A DNA stretch of 64,000 nucleotides from Holtiella sp036655075 (GTDB lineage Bacteria > Bacillota > Clostridia > Lachnospirales > Cellulosilyticaceae): the NCBI RefSeq assembly GCF_036655075.1, contig NZ_JAVVQU010000002.1, positions 62,001-126,000 of the forward strand. Reading direction: 5' to 3'. Position numbers and translations under genes: made by a program. Every line of letters starts with the position of its first letter. The stretch's first letter is position 1. Below are positions 7,578-16,146 of the stretch, piece by piece. The notes beneath the pieces were generated by a model. It was not told the DNA's origin and searched no databases. It was given only the letters and a program-made list of their open reading frames with translations.

Positions 7578-8348
7578 CTATATATATTTTTCTATTATAA
7601 GATGCATACGATCCTTTTTAGTGTAACCCTTAAGCTCGGCTACTCGCATTTTACCATAGCCTCTTAAAGTTCCTGTATCCCCAACCTTCATTAATTGGCT
7701 AGACTTGACTGCCATACCATTGACTTTTCCACGTTCTTGGTCAATCAGCTTCACCACTTCACTCCGTGAAACACCAAAGGCTAATGCAAAGATTGCATCC
7801 ACTCTAAGAGAAGGTACCGTCCCTGTTATTGTTTTTGTCTCTAGTTTAGGAATCATCATGGCTTCAAATGGTATAGGTTCTATAATTATTTTTTGATAAC
7901 GACCAATCCCTGTTAAATGAACAGCTATAAAATCCCCTATCTCGCGTTCTACAATAACATAAGCGCCAAAATCAGTTGAAATAATATCACCTATTGTCTC
8001 CCTTTTAATGCCTAGTCCTAAGAGCGCCCCTAAAAAATCACGGTGTCCAAGCGGCTTACCAATACCTGTTTTAACAGTTACCTTCAAGGCTACGATGGGA
8101 CAATCCATATAAGATGCCTCATAGCCAAAGGCAAGTACTTGTCGCTCTGCGTACGAATGCCCCCCTAAAAAAGTATAAGCTTCTAGCTGTGCCCATAAAC
8201 CATGGCGTTGAAGCACTTCTTCCATCCAGTCCCTATTATAAAAAGCTGTAGCCAGCATACGATACTGACTACTTGACTTTTCATTGTATTCAGTCACCAT
8301 CTTTAGGAAGTGTTTTTCGTCCTGGTCGGCTATATTCATCCAATTCAT
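7578..8348 (-). CDS. ylmH: YlmH family S4-domain RNA-binding protein
   Basis: 256 residues. The C-terminal S4 domain (LRVDAIFALAFGVSRSEVVK to about residue 240) follows an N-terminal YlmH-specific region. Family members bind the 50S ribosome-peptidyl-tRNA complex and act in ribosome quality control in Gram-positives, a link made stronger by rqcH elsewhere in this window. The neighbours are divIVA (12 bp away) and sepF, which is the standard context. GGAAT is a modest ribosome binding site. Confidence 0.92.
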   Translation of the reverse strand: MNWMNIADQDEKHFLKMVTEYNEKSSSQYRMLATAFYNRDWMEEVLQRHGLWAQLEAYTFLGGHSYAERQVLAFGYEASYMDCPIVALKVTVKTGIGKPLGHRDFLGALLGLGIKRETIGDIISTDFGAYVIVEREIGDFIAVHLTGIGRYQKIIIEPIPFEAMMIPKLETKTITGTVPSLRVDAIFALAFGVSRSEVVKLIDQERGKVNGMAVKSSQLMKVGDTGTLRGYGKMRVAELKGYTKKDRMHLIIEKYI

Positions 8349-8370
8349 CTTGTCGTATTCCTTTAAGGTT

Positions 8371-8391
8371 CAACTGCTACTTAAGCAGTTG
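8371..8391 (-). other. Hairpin overlapping the sepF stop codon
   Basis: Perfect 7-bp stem CAACTGC/GCAGTTG with a 7-base loop that holds the sepF stop codon (8381-8383). No T-run follows on the minus strand, so it is not a standard terminator. It may stabilise the sepF 3' end or tune the step to ylmH translation. Confidence 0.55.
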
Positions 8392-8848
8392 GCCAAATAT
8401 TTTTTTGTTTAATGACTTCTGGAGTAATATTTACACTTTCAGGTGCAAATATATAAATTTGATCAGTAATACATTCTACGGCACCGTTTAAGGCATAGCA
8501 TGCACCGGTTAAATAGTCTACCGCCCTTTGCACTTCCCCTGGTGTAAGATTTTTCATGTTAACAATGATTGGCTTTCTATTTTTAATATAAGCGGCTACT
8601 TCCCCTGTCATTTCATAGTTAGACATCGTAAAATTTAAAATTTCCATTTTGTCTTTAGTTGGTGCTGGTGTGACAGGTGCCAGTCTTGGCTGAACGGGTG
8701 GCATACTTAAATTAGATGCCGGTCTTGGTCTTGGTTGCACAGGTTCTTGTACTGTGCTTGAGTGTGTTTCTTCAAACTCCTCATCTTCATCTTCAAAATC
8801 TTCGTTGGAGAAAATAAGGTCTTTCATTTTAGTCATTAGTGTTTTCAT
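8381..8848 (-). CDS. sepF: SepF cell-division protein
   Basis: About 155 residues. SepF polymerises into rings, binds FtsZ and anchors it to the membrane. The amphipathic N-terminus (MKTLMTKMKDLIF) fits the membrane anchor, followed by an acidic and Pro-rich linker and the conserved DUF552 domain (residues about 75-150, including KPIIVNMKNLTPGEVQRAVDYLTGA). ATG at 8848 is preceded by GGGAGG; an upstream in-frame TTG lies within that site and is rejected. Flanked by ylmH and yggS as in other Firmicutes. Confidence 0.94.
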   Translation of the reverse strand: MKTLMTKMKDLIFSNEDFEDEDEEFEETHSSTVQEPVQPRPRPASNLSMPPVQPRLAPVTPAPTKDKMEILNFTMSNYEMTGEVAAYIKNRKPIIVNMKNLTPGEVQRAVDYLTGACYALNGAVECITDQIYIFAPESVNITPEVIKQKNIWPTA

Positions 8849-8881
8849 CGCATACGCCTCCCTCAAATTGATGAATATTCT

Positions 8882-9571
8882 TTATTTATTGTAATCGCGT
8901 GCTCCAAAAAGAGCTGTCCCAATACGTACATGGGTAGCCCCTTCTTCGATAGCGACTTCATAATCATTGCTCATACCCATCGATAGTACACTTGTACTTA
9001 TATTATCAATGTTTTGTTTTTGGATGTCAACTGATAAGTTATAAAGTGCTCTAAAGATTGCACGGTTTTCCTCTGGATTTTCTACATAAGGTGCCACTGT
9101 CATAAATCCTCTAAGTCGTACATGGGATAACTTGCTTATTTCTTGCACAAGCTCTAAAACATCTTCTACAAATATTCCCTGTTTAGAATCTTCTTTAGCC
9201 ACATTTACTTCAATTAATATAGAAGTAATCACCTCTTTTTTAACAGACTCTTTTTGAATCTCTTTTGCCAACTTCAAACTGTCTACAGAATGAATAAGTG
9301 CGACTTGCCCTACGACATACTTCACCTTGTTGGTTTGTAGATGTCCAATAAGGTGCCACTGAAGTGGTACTTCTATACTTTCTATTTTCCCCATCAATTC
9401 TTGAACCTTATTTTCCCCAAAGTGCGTACAACCGAGTTGGTAAGCTTCTTCAATAGCTTCTTTAGGATAGGTTTTGGAAACAGCGATTAATGTCACTGCT
9501 TCCTTGGGACGTCCGCTTTTCTTTGCACTTGCTTCTATTTGTTTATGAATACTTTCTAATGCTACTTTCAT
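8882..9571 (-). CDS. yggS: YggS/YlmE family PLP-binding protein
   Basis: 229 residues. A PLP-binding TIM-barrel protein of the PLPBP family that maintains pyridoxal phosphate and amino-acid balance and has no known catalytic activity. The PLP lysine is in TLIAVSKTYP; HFGENKVQEL, WHLIGHLQTNK and the C-terminal SMGMSNDYEVAIEEGATHVRIG are family motifs. In Bacillus it is ylmE beside sepF, as here. AAAGGTG precedes the ATG. Confidence 0.95.
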   Translation of the reverse strand: MKVALESIHKQIEASAKKSGRPKEAVTLIAVSKTYPKEAIEEAYQLGCTHFGENKVQELMGKIESIEVPLQWHLIGHLQTNKVKYVVGQVALIHSVDSLKLAKEIQKESVKKEVITSILIEVNVAKEDSKQGIFVEDVLELVQEISKLSHVRLRGFMTVAPYVENPEENRAIFRALYNLSVDIQKQNIDNISTSVLSMGMSNDYEVAIEEGATHVRIGTALFGARDYNK

Positions 9572-9582
9572 TTCATCACCTT

Positions 9583-11526
9583 TTATTCATTTTGAACATT
9601 CATGTATTTAAGTAATTGATCTTCCCTAATATTTTTAGGATTAGAGATGATTTGGTCAAATTCTTTAAGCTTATTTTCTTTATTACTTTTCAAAATCGCA
9701 TATTCATCGTTGACCATTTGGATGGCAATTCGTTTAAACTGCGCAAATTGTCCATTGACTACGTATACTCCTTGTACTGTTTCCATCTCAGAAACGGTAT
9801 AGGCCTCTTTTTGTTCAGGATGAGCAAGTACTGTTCCTAGCCCTACCCCTTGTAGTTGTTCAATCTGTTGCATGATGTAAACATTTTCTTCATCATCATA
9901 CTGAATATTAATTGGGGTAAACACATTGGTTTGTCCCTGTGTTCTAAGTACCCCTTTTTCAGAACCTTGCTCTACAATATAAGTCTTTGGAATAGTTAAT
10001 ATATTCTTTTCTATAATTGCTTTAGTTGGAATTTTAATACCCTCTGCTTTATTTTGACCAATACTAAAAGCAACTTGACGGTTATTTAGAAAATCTACTA
10101 AATATTCGTTAGAGCTTAGGACAAGCTGTGTTTTTTCCCCTCCCTCTTTGCTTTCTAACTTAAAGCGTACACATTCGCGTTTAGTATTGTCAAAATACAA
10201 GTCATAATATTTACCGACTTCATAACTTAATGCATCATCGCTATCTACATAGGTAAGAATTTTCCACTTATCTGCCGTAATGATTTTATAAAGTGGTGTA
10301 CTCGCTTCTGTCTGTAGCGGAGGCATAGTCACTTCAAACTGCTTTAAGCTTCCTATAATCGCCTTGTAATTTTCATAAGTCATGCCTTCTAAGGCTTCTT
10401 GCCCTAAACTTTTCTCATAGCCATCTAAACTATAAGATACAATTCCACTAAGAGGTGCCTTCAAGGCAGCTTGATTATTCTTCAAACTCTCAAGTACTTC
10501 TGTACGTGCACCTTTTAACCCCTCTGTAGCCTTGGAATCATCTTGGACATACAGTGCTGTACGCTCTTCAATAGTCTTGTCTAAAGATTGTCTTAAAGCA
10601 TATACACTCTTAGGGTTTTCCCAATACTTACTGTCTACAAAATTAGCCATTTCCATTTTTAGTATATCATTGACTTGCTTCACATCGGTTTGATAGTAAG
10701 ATAAGTCGCTACGTTTATCTTGTTTATTGTAGAGTGTATCATCAATGGTGTACAATTGTTTCTTTAAAGCTTCTATTTCAGCACTTTTGGCAACAAGACA
10801 CACACTGCCATCTTTTGCAACTTTCTCACTTTCCCCAACAATATAGTGAACATCTCCTGTTTTACTACTTTCATACACTTTCTCTTCTCTAAAAATGACC
10901 CCATTATAAAGATTTGAATTATCAATCATGCCCCGTTGAACTGTCTGATAAGAAACTGATGGATACATAAAAAAGTCAACCGCGCGTATACCGGCATAAC
11001 TCATAAACATGACCATAATCATAATCATTGCAGTCTTCTTAACCATACGTTTCTTACGGCGTTTGGCTTGCTGCTGGGCTTGCTTTCTTGTCACCTTATT
11101 CTTATTGCGAAGCTCTGCCTTACGTTGTTCAGGTGTTTGTGTTTCTATAGGCTTTTGATAACCATAATTGGACTCTGATGTGTAAGGTTGATTGGATCCA
11201 TTATATGTAGATTGACTATACGGATTTTGACTTGGTGTATGATTTTGATACGGATTTTGCCCAGAAGACGACCTAGGTGTATAGGCTTCCTCATAAGGGT
11301 TTGTATAGGATGCTTTGCTACTAGATGTATATTGTTTACGATATGGATGAGTCGTTTCTCTACTTTGTACCGGCTGTTGCTCACTTCCATATGGATTATA
11401 GTAGTTACGCTTTTTACTGCGATATTCATCTAAGTTATAAGTTCCTTTGCCTTCATTATTGGAATAACCATTGGGCGAATGCTTTTGTGTCTTTCTCTTT
11501 TCATTTTTTGTCTTTGTTTTTTTCAT
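9583..11526 (-). CDS. HlyD-like membrane protein with long disordered N-terminal tail
   Basis: 647 residues from the ATG at 11526, which has GGAAGTGAG ahead; a longer frame reaching 11763 overlaps spoIVA and is rejected. Residues 1-160 are hydrophilic, rich in Asn, Gln, Ser, Tyr and basic residues, with repeated Asn-Pro-Tyr triplets (NPYG, NPYE, NPYQ, NPYS). One membrane helix lies at about 165-187. The outside part resembles HlyD/membrane-fusion proteins (lipoyl-like start QRGMIDNSNLYNGVIFREE, coiled region, second half APLSGIVSYSLDG). No ABC transporter is adjacent. Proteins of this type recur beside sepF/ylmE in Clostridia, suggesting an envelope or division role; function unproven. Confidence 0.75.
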   Translation of the reverse strand: MKKTKTKNEKRKTQKHSPNGYSNNEGKGTYNLDEYRSKKRNYYNPYGSEQQPVQSRETTHPYRKQYTSSSKASYTNPYEEAYTPRSSSGQNPYQNHTPSQNPYSQSTYNGSNQPYTSESNYGYQKPIETQTPEQRKAELRNKNKVTRKQAQQQAKRRKKRMVKKTAMIMIMVMFMSYAGIRAVDFFMYPSVSYQTVQRGMIDNSNLYNGVIFREEKVYESSKTGDVHYIVGESEKVAKDGSVCLVAKSAEIEALKKQLYTIDDTLYNKQDKRSDLSYYQTDVKQVNDILKMEMANFVDSKYWENPKSVYALRQSLDKTIEERTALYVQDDSKATEGLKGARTEVLESLKNNQAALKAPLSGIVSYSLDGYEKSLGQEALEGMTYENYKAIIGSLKQFEVTMPPLQTEASTPLYKIITADKWKILTYVDSDDALSYEVGKYYDLYFDNTKRECVRFKLESKEGGEKTQLVLSSNEYLVDFLNNRQVAFSIGQNKAEGIKIPTKAIIEKNILTIPKTYIVEQGSEKGVLRTQGQTNVFTPINIQYDDEENVYIMQQIEQLQGVGLGTVLAHPEQKEAYTVSEMETVQGVYVVNGQFAQFKRIAIQMVNDEYAILKSNKENKLKEFDQIISNPKNIREDQLLKYMNVQNE

Positions 11527-11610
11527 TTGCTCACTTCCAATATTTTCTTTAATAGTATCATCATATAATGGATTGTTTAATCTTGCAAGAGTTTGGCTAC
11601 TTTGCTCAAT

Positions 11611-11637
11611 AAAAAAAAGGCACACTGTGCCTTTTAA
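11611..11637 (-). terminator. Intrinsic terminator after spoIVA
   Basis: Stem AAAGGCACA/TGTGCCTTT with flanking A/T runs giving TTTTTTTT on the minus strand, 8 bp past the spoIVA stop codon. It insulates the following HlyD-like gene from sporulation transcription. Confidence 0.88.
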
Positions 11638-11644
11638 AGTCGTC

Positions 11645-13123
11645 TTATAGTAAAATGCAAATGAGTCCGCCATTACCCTCATTAATAATTTTTTGAAGGG
11701 TTTCTTGAAGCTTAGATTGTGCATCTTCTGGCATACGATACAATTTATTTTGTAGACCTTCATTCACAAGTTCATGAAGGGTTTTACCAAAGATGTTAGA
11801 CTCCCAAATCTTAGATGGGTCTGTCTCAAATTCACTCATCATATAGTTAAGCAACTCTTCACTTTGTTTCTCTGTACCCACTGTTGGAGAAACTTCTGTT
11901 TGAATACTCGCTTTAATAATATGATAACTAGGTGCACTCGCTTTAAGTTTAACCCCAAAGCTGTTACCTTGTTTAACAATTTCAGGTGCCTCTAAAGTCA
12001 ATTCATCAAATACAGGTGCTACCACGCCATAACCTTTTTGTTTGACTTCATTAAGGGCATAAGCCACTTTATCATATTCACGTTTTGTATCTGCTAACTC
12101 TTTAATCAACGTCATAAGCTCATGGTCGCCACTGATTTCCATACCCGTTGTCTCTGAAAGCACGCGATAGAATAACTCATCCGTAGTGTTTACATCAATT
12201 TTGACAATACCTTCACCTAACCTAATTTTTTCTAAATATACATTTTTGATAAAGTCTAAGTCTTTAAATTGCTCTAAACTTTGTTTAATTTGACGGATAT
12301 TTTCAAGTGGATAAATAACTTCTTTAATATAGTCTACCCATTGCTTTTTGAGCCAATGCTCATTTTCCAATGTCTCAATCCATTTAGGAAGCATAAATTG
12401 CACTTCATTTAAAGGGAACTCATAAAGCACTTTTTCAAGCAAGTTATTAATGTCATCCACCTTCATTTGGGCAACATCCATAGGAAGTACAGGTACATCA
12501 TACTCTCTTGATAAGTTTGCTGTTTCCTCTAACACTTCTGGTGCATAAGGTCTCTTGGTGTTGTACACAACAATAAAAGGCTTTCCTATCTTTTTAAGTT
12601 CGTTGATAGCACGTTCTTCAGCCTCTATGTAATTGTTACGAGCAATCTGTGTAAAACTTCCATCTGTTGTCACGACTACGCCAATAGTTGCATGGTTATT
12701 AATAACTTTTTTAGTTCCAATTTCAGCTGCTTGCATAAAAGGAATTTCCTCTTCAAACCATGGCGTTTTAACCATACGAGGTACATTGTTGTACATATGT
12801 CCTTCTGCTTCTGGAATCATATAACCTACACAATCTACAAGACGTACACTTACATCAAAGTCTCCACCAATTGTGATATTTACTGCTTCATTAGGAATAA
12901 ATTTAGGTTCCGTCGTTGTAATAACTTTTCCATCTCCACTTTGTGGCAATTCATCTTGTGCACGACCTTTGCTGTATTCGTTGTCAATGTTAGGAATAAC
13001 AAGGGCTTCCATAAAGCGTTTAATAAAAGTAGATTTTCCTGTACGTACAGGACCTACCACGCCTAAGTAGATATCGCCATTTGTTCTTTCTGAAATATCT
13101 CTGTAGATATCGTAATATTCCAT
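11645..13123 (-). CDS. spoIVA: Stage IV sporulation protein A, spore-coat scaffold ATPase
   Basis: 492 residues, the standard SpoIVA length. SpoIVA hydrolyses ATP to polymerise on the forespore surface, forming the coat basement layer tethered by SpoVM (present here at 46341). The start MEYYDIYRDISERTNGDIYL and Walker A GPVRTGKST (residues 24-32) are diagnostic. The ATG at 13123 follows GAGGAGGCG. Upstream in-frame codons to 13207 have no such site and overlap gpsA. A sigma-E-like promoter sits just upstream. This gene alone marks the organism as an endospore former. Confidence 0.97.
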   Translation of the reverse strand: MEYYDIYRDISERTNGDIYLGVVGPVRTGKSTFIKRFMEALVIPNIDNEYSKGRAQDELPQSGDGKVITTTEPKFIPNEAVNITIGGDFDVSVRLVDCVGYMIPEAEGHMYNNVPRMVKTPWFEEEIPFMQAAEIGTKKVINNHATIGVVVTTDGSFTQIARNNYIEAEERAINELKKIGKPFIVVYNTKRPYAPEVLEETANLSREYDVPVLPMDVAQMKVDDINNLLEKVLYEFPLNEVQFMLPKWIETLENEHWLKKQWVDYIKEVIYPLENIRQIKQSLEQFKDLDFIKNVYLEKIRLGEGIVKIDVNTTDELFYRVLSETTGMEISGDHELMTLIKELADTKREYDKVAYALNEVKQKGYGVVAPVFDELTLEAPEIVKQGNSFGVKLKASAPSYHIIKASIQTEVSPTVGTEKQSEELLNYMMSEFETDPSKIWESNIFGKTLHELVNEGLQNKLYRMPEDAQSKLQETLQKIINEGNGGLICILL

Positions 13124-13147
13124 AAAAAAAACGCCTCCTCTATTTAA

Positions 13148-13176
13148 AATGTATGGGTACATTAAAATATATGTGA
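13148..13176 (-). promoter_or_regulatory. Candidate sigma-E promoter of spoIVA
   Basis: CATACATT (13148-13155) matches the sigma-E -10 consensus CATACAHT exactly. TCACATA at 13170-13176, 14 bases upstream, is a partial match to the -35. spoIVA is a mother-cell sigma-E gene in Bacillus, so position and sequence agree. Not tested here. Confidence 0.7.
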
Positions 13177-13199
13177 GAAGACGTAAGATATACCACTCT

Positions 13200-14195
13200 T
13201 TAATCAAAACTCTCCATTTTTTTATCGCGACACATCAGTTTGGTTACAACTTCACCAATGGATGCATTTTCAAAGAGTCCTTCATAAATTGCTTCAATGA
13301 TTGGCATTTCAATATGATATTTTTTCATTAAGGCATAAGCCCCTTGTGTAGTCGGTACCCCTTCTACAACCATGTTTACTTTTTGGATTGCTTCATCTAG
13401 CGTATAGCCTTGCCCAATGAGTTCACCGCATCTACGGTTACGACTATGCCCACTCATACAAGTTACAATTAAGTCACCTATTCCTGTTAGGCCACCAAAA
13501 GTATTTGGATTCCCACCCATAGCAACACCAAGTCTCGCTATTTCTGTAATCCCTCTTGTAATAAGTGCCGCCTTAGAATTATCCCCGTAACCTAGACCTT
13601 CTGCTATACCTGCAGCCAAGGCAATAACATTTTTCAAAGCACCACCTAGTTCTACACCCATAATATCTGGATTTGTATACACTCTAAAGTAGCTTGTCAT
13701 AAACAGATCCTGTATATGTTCTGCATTCACCATACATTCACTACTTGCTACAACAGCTGTTGGCATATGCCTTGCCACTTCTTCTGCATGGCTTGGTCCA
13801 GATAATACAACCACTTTATTAGGAATAACAGATTCAATCACTTGTGAAAGTGTAAACAATGTCTCGAACTCTATACCTTTTGACACATTGACAACTATTG
13901 TTTCAGAACTTAAATAAGGTTCAATAGCCTCTGCTGTGGCACGAATTGCCTTCGAGGGCACTGCCATAACAACAACATCTTTTTCCTCTACACACTCTTC
14001 ATATTCTGTCGTGAAGTGAATTTCTAGAGGAATTTTAATGCCTGGCAAACAACGCTTGTTCTCCCTATAAGTAAGTAACTCATCTTTTTCTTTTTTATCA
14101 TAGCACCATACTGTAACGTCATGACCTTTTTCGTTTAATAATAAACCAAGTGCCAATCCCCAGCTTCCAGCTCCAAGTACACCTATTTTTTGCAC
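13200..14195 (-). CDS. gpsA: Glycerol-3-phosphate dehydrogenase [NAD(P)+]
   Basis: 331 residues. GpsA reduces dihydroxyacetone phosphate to sn-glycerol 3-phosphate, the phospholipid backbone. The Rossmann motif GVLGAGSWGLALG is at residues 5-17; VNVSKGIE, VVLSGPSHAEEVA, the catalytic-lysine region ELGGALKNVIALAAGI and SRNRRCGELI follow. Next to plsY, which acylates its product, and upstream of spoIVA as in Bacillus. Confidence 0.97.
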   Translation of the reverse strand: MQKIGVLGAGSWGLALGLLLNEKGHDVTVWCYDKKEKDELLTYRENKRCLPGIKIPLEIHFTTEYEECVEEKDVVVMAVPSKAIRATAEAIEPYLSSETIVVNVSKGIEFETLFTLSQVIESVIPNKVVVLSGPSHAEEVARHMPTAVVASSECMVNAEHIQDLFMTSYFRVYTNPDIMGVELGGALKNVIALAAGIAEGLGYGDNSKAALITRGITEIARLGVAMGGNPNTFGGLTGIGDLIVTCMSGHSRNRRCGELIGQGYTLDEAIQKVNMVVEGVPTTQGAYALMKKYHIEMPIIEAIYEGLFENASIGEVVTKLMCRDKKMESFD

Positions 14196-14206
14196 AGTTT
14201 TTCCTC

Positions 14207-14815
14207 CTATTTCTTACTTCCAAGTTTGGCTTCTGTTCCATTCATAAGTCTTATGATATTTGCCTTATGTCTATAGGCCGTAATCGCTGCAATCACCGCT
14301 CCAAGTACCACAATCTCTACGATATTAGGTGCACCTTTATAAAAAACATAAAGTAAAACGGGAATAAAACCTGTTAAGAGCAATGAACTCAATGAAACAA
14401 TACGTGTAAGCCATGCACTCACGATAAAGATCAAACTGACAATAAGTCCAATACGCATATCAATGAAATAAATTGCACCTACTGTTACTGCGATGCCTTT
14501 TCCACCTTTAAACTTGAAAAATAGAGGATAGCTATGTCCAATGATGGCACCAATACCTGCATAAAGCCCAGCTAAAGGTGTCATCTGCGGAAAGAGTAGC
14601 CAACTCGCAATGATTACAGCAAGAACTGCTTTTAATATATCGCCTAAAAATACAATCAATGCAGCTTTCTTACCTAATACACGTAAAGTATTTGTTGCCC
14701 CCGCATTGCCACTTCCATGCTCACGGATTTCAATGCCTTTAAATCTTCCATATAAAATAGCTGTTTGTATGCCCCCAAGCAAATAGCCCAGACCAAGTGC
14801 GATAAGTCTGTACAT
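14207..14815 (-). CDS. plsY: Glycerol-3-phosphate acyltransferase PlsY
   Basis: 202 residues with about 5-7 membrane helices. PlsY transfers acyl groups from acyl-phosphate (made by PlsX, also in this window) to glycerol 3-phosphate. The three family motifs are visible: HGSGNAGATNTLRVLG, KFKGGKGIAVTVGA and, near the C-terminus, AYRHKANIIRLMNGTE. Eleven bases separate it from gpsA and two from der, implying one transcript. Confidence 0.96.
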   Translation of the reverse strand: MYRLIALGLGYLLGGIQTAILYGRFKGIEIREHGSGNAGATNTLRVLGKKAALIVFLGDILKAVLAVIIASWLLFPQMTPLAGLYAGIGAIIGHSYPLFFKFKGGKGIAVTVGAIYFIDMRIGLIVSLIFIVSAWLTRIVSLSSLLLTGFIPVLLYVFYKGAPNIVEIVVLGAVIAAITAYRHKANIIRLMNGTEAKLGSKK

Positions 14816-14817
14816 GA

Positions 14818-16146
14818 TTATTCATCCTTCTTTCCTTTTTCTCTAACGATACAGCGGATTGGTGTACCTTTAAATCCAAAAGCTTCACGCAATTGGTTTT
14901 CAATATATCTTAAATAAGAGAAGTGCATAAGCTCTTTATCGTTTACAAAGAGTACAAATGTTGGTGGTTTAACACTTACTTGTGTCATGTAGAATATTTT
15001 AAGTGCTTTACCTTTGTCTGATGGTGGTTGGTTCATTGCTGTTGCTTCATAAAGTACATCATTAAGTAAACCTGTACTAATACGAAGGGTTTGATTTTGT
15101 GCAATCGTGTGGATTGTATCAAATAACTTACCAATACGTTGACCTGAAAGTGCTGAAATAAACATACATGGTGCATATTGCATATAAGCTAATGTATTTG
15201 TAATGTCTTTTAAGTACGCATTCATTGTTTTATCATTTTTTTCAATAGCATCCCATTTATTGACAACAACGATACACCCTTTACCTGCTTCATGAGCAAT
15301 ACCCGCAATTTTTGTATCTTGTTCTGTAATACCTTCATTGGCATCAATCATAATAAGTACAATATCTGCACGCTCTACTGCTGCTACTGTACGAATAATA
15401 CTGTACTTTTCAATAGCTTCTGTAACTTTCTTACGTTTCCTAAGTCCTGCTGTATCAATAAGTACATATTTTTGGTCGTCAATAGTCACTTCTGTATCTA
15501 CAGAGTCACGTGTTGTTCCTGCAATATCACTTACAATAACGCGCTCTTCTCCACAAATTTTATTAACTAGTGAAGATTTACCAACGTTCGGTTTACCAAT
15601 GATGGCAACCTTAATTGCTTCTTCTTCCTCTTCTTCTTCTGCACCATTTGGGAAGTGTTCTACGATAGCATCTAACATATCTCCTAAGTTAAGAGGTTGT
15701 CCAGCTGAAATTGGCACTGGATCACCAAGTCCTAAGTTATAGAACTCATAAATTCCCATTGTTTGTGTTTGCATATCATCTACTTTATTTACAACAAGTA
15801 CAACAGGTTTGTGAGATTTTCTAAGCATGTTAGCAACGTGCATATCTGAATCTGTAAGTCCTGTTTTAACATCTACTAAAAATACAATAACATCTGCTGA
15901 AGCAATCGCAGCTTCTGCTTGTCTTCGCATCTGAGAAAGAATAATATCATTACTTTCTGGCTCGATACCACCTGTATCAATCATTGTGAATCTGTAATTT
16001 AACCATTCTACATCTGCATAAATTCTGTCACGTGTTACCCCTGGTGTGTCGTCTACAATAGAAATTCTAGCCTTTGCTAGTCTATTAAACAACGTAGATT
16101 TTCCTACGTTTGGTCTTCCTATAATTGCAACTATTGGTTTACTCAT
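14818..16146 (-). CDS. der: Ribosome-assembly GTPase Der (EngA)
   Basis: 442 residues: two tandem G domains and a C-terminal KH-like domain, unique to Der, which is needed for 50S maturation. The first G1 is GRPNVGKS (10-17) with DTPG and NKVD; the second is GKPNVGKS (about 183-190) with DTAG and NKWD. An acidic Glu run links the two. The ATG overlaps the stop of the following gene in the operon (4 bp at 16143-16146). Confidence 0.97.
   Translation of the reverse strand: MSKPIVAIIGRPNVGKSTLFNRLAKARISIVDDTPGVTRDRIYADVEWLNYRFTMIDTGGIEPESNDIILSQMRRQAEAAIASADVIVFLVDVKTGLTDSDMHVANMLRKSHKPVVLVVNKVDDMQTQTMGIYEFYNLGLGDPVPISAGQPLNLGDMLDAIVEHFPNGAEEEEEEEAIKVAIIGKPNVGKSSLVNKICGEERVIVSDIAGTTRDSVDTEVTIDDQKYVLIDTAGLRKRKKVTEAIEKYSIIRTVAAVERADIVLIMIDANEGITEQDTKIAGIAHEAGKGCIVVVNKWDAIEKNDKTMNAYLKDITNTLAYMQYAPCMFISALSGQRIGKLFDTIHTIAQNQTLRISTGLLNDVLYEATAMNQPPSDKGKALKIFYMTQVSVKPPTFVLFVNDKELMHFSYLRYIENQLREAFGFKGTPIRCIVREKGKKDE

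Noticed and set aside
11527..11763. Extra 79 N-terminal residues for the HlyD-like protein
   Set aside because: They overlap the 3' end of spoIVA and its terminator and lack a ribosome binding site; ATG 11526 has GGAAGTGAG.
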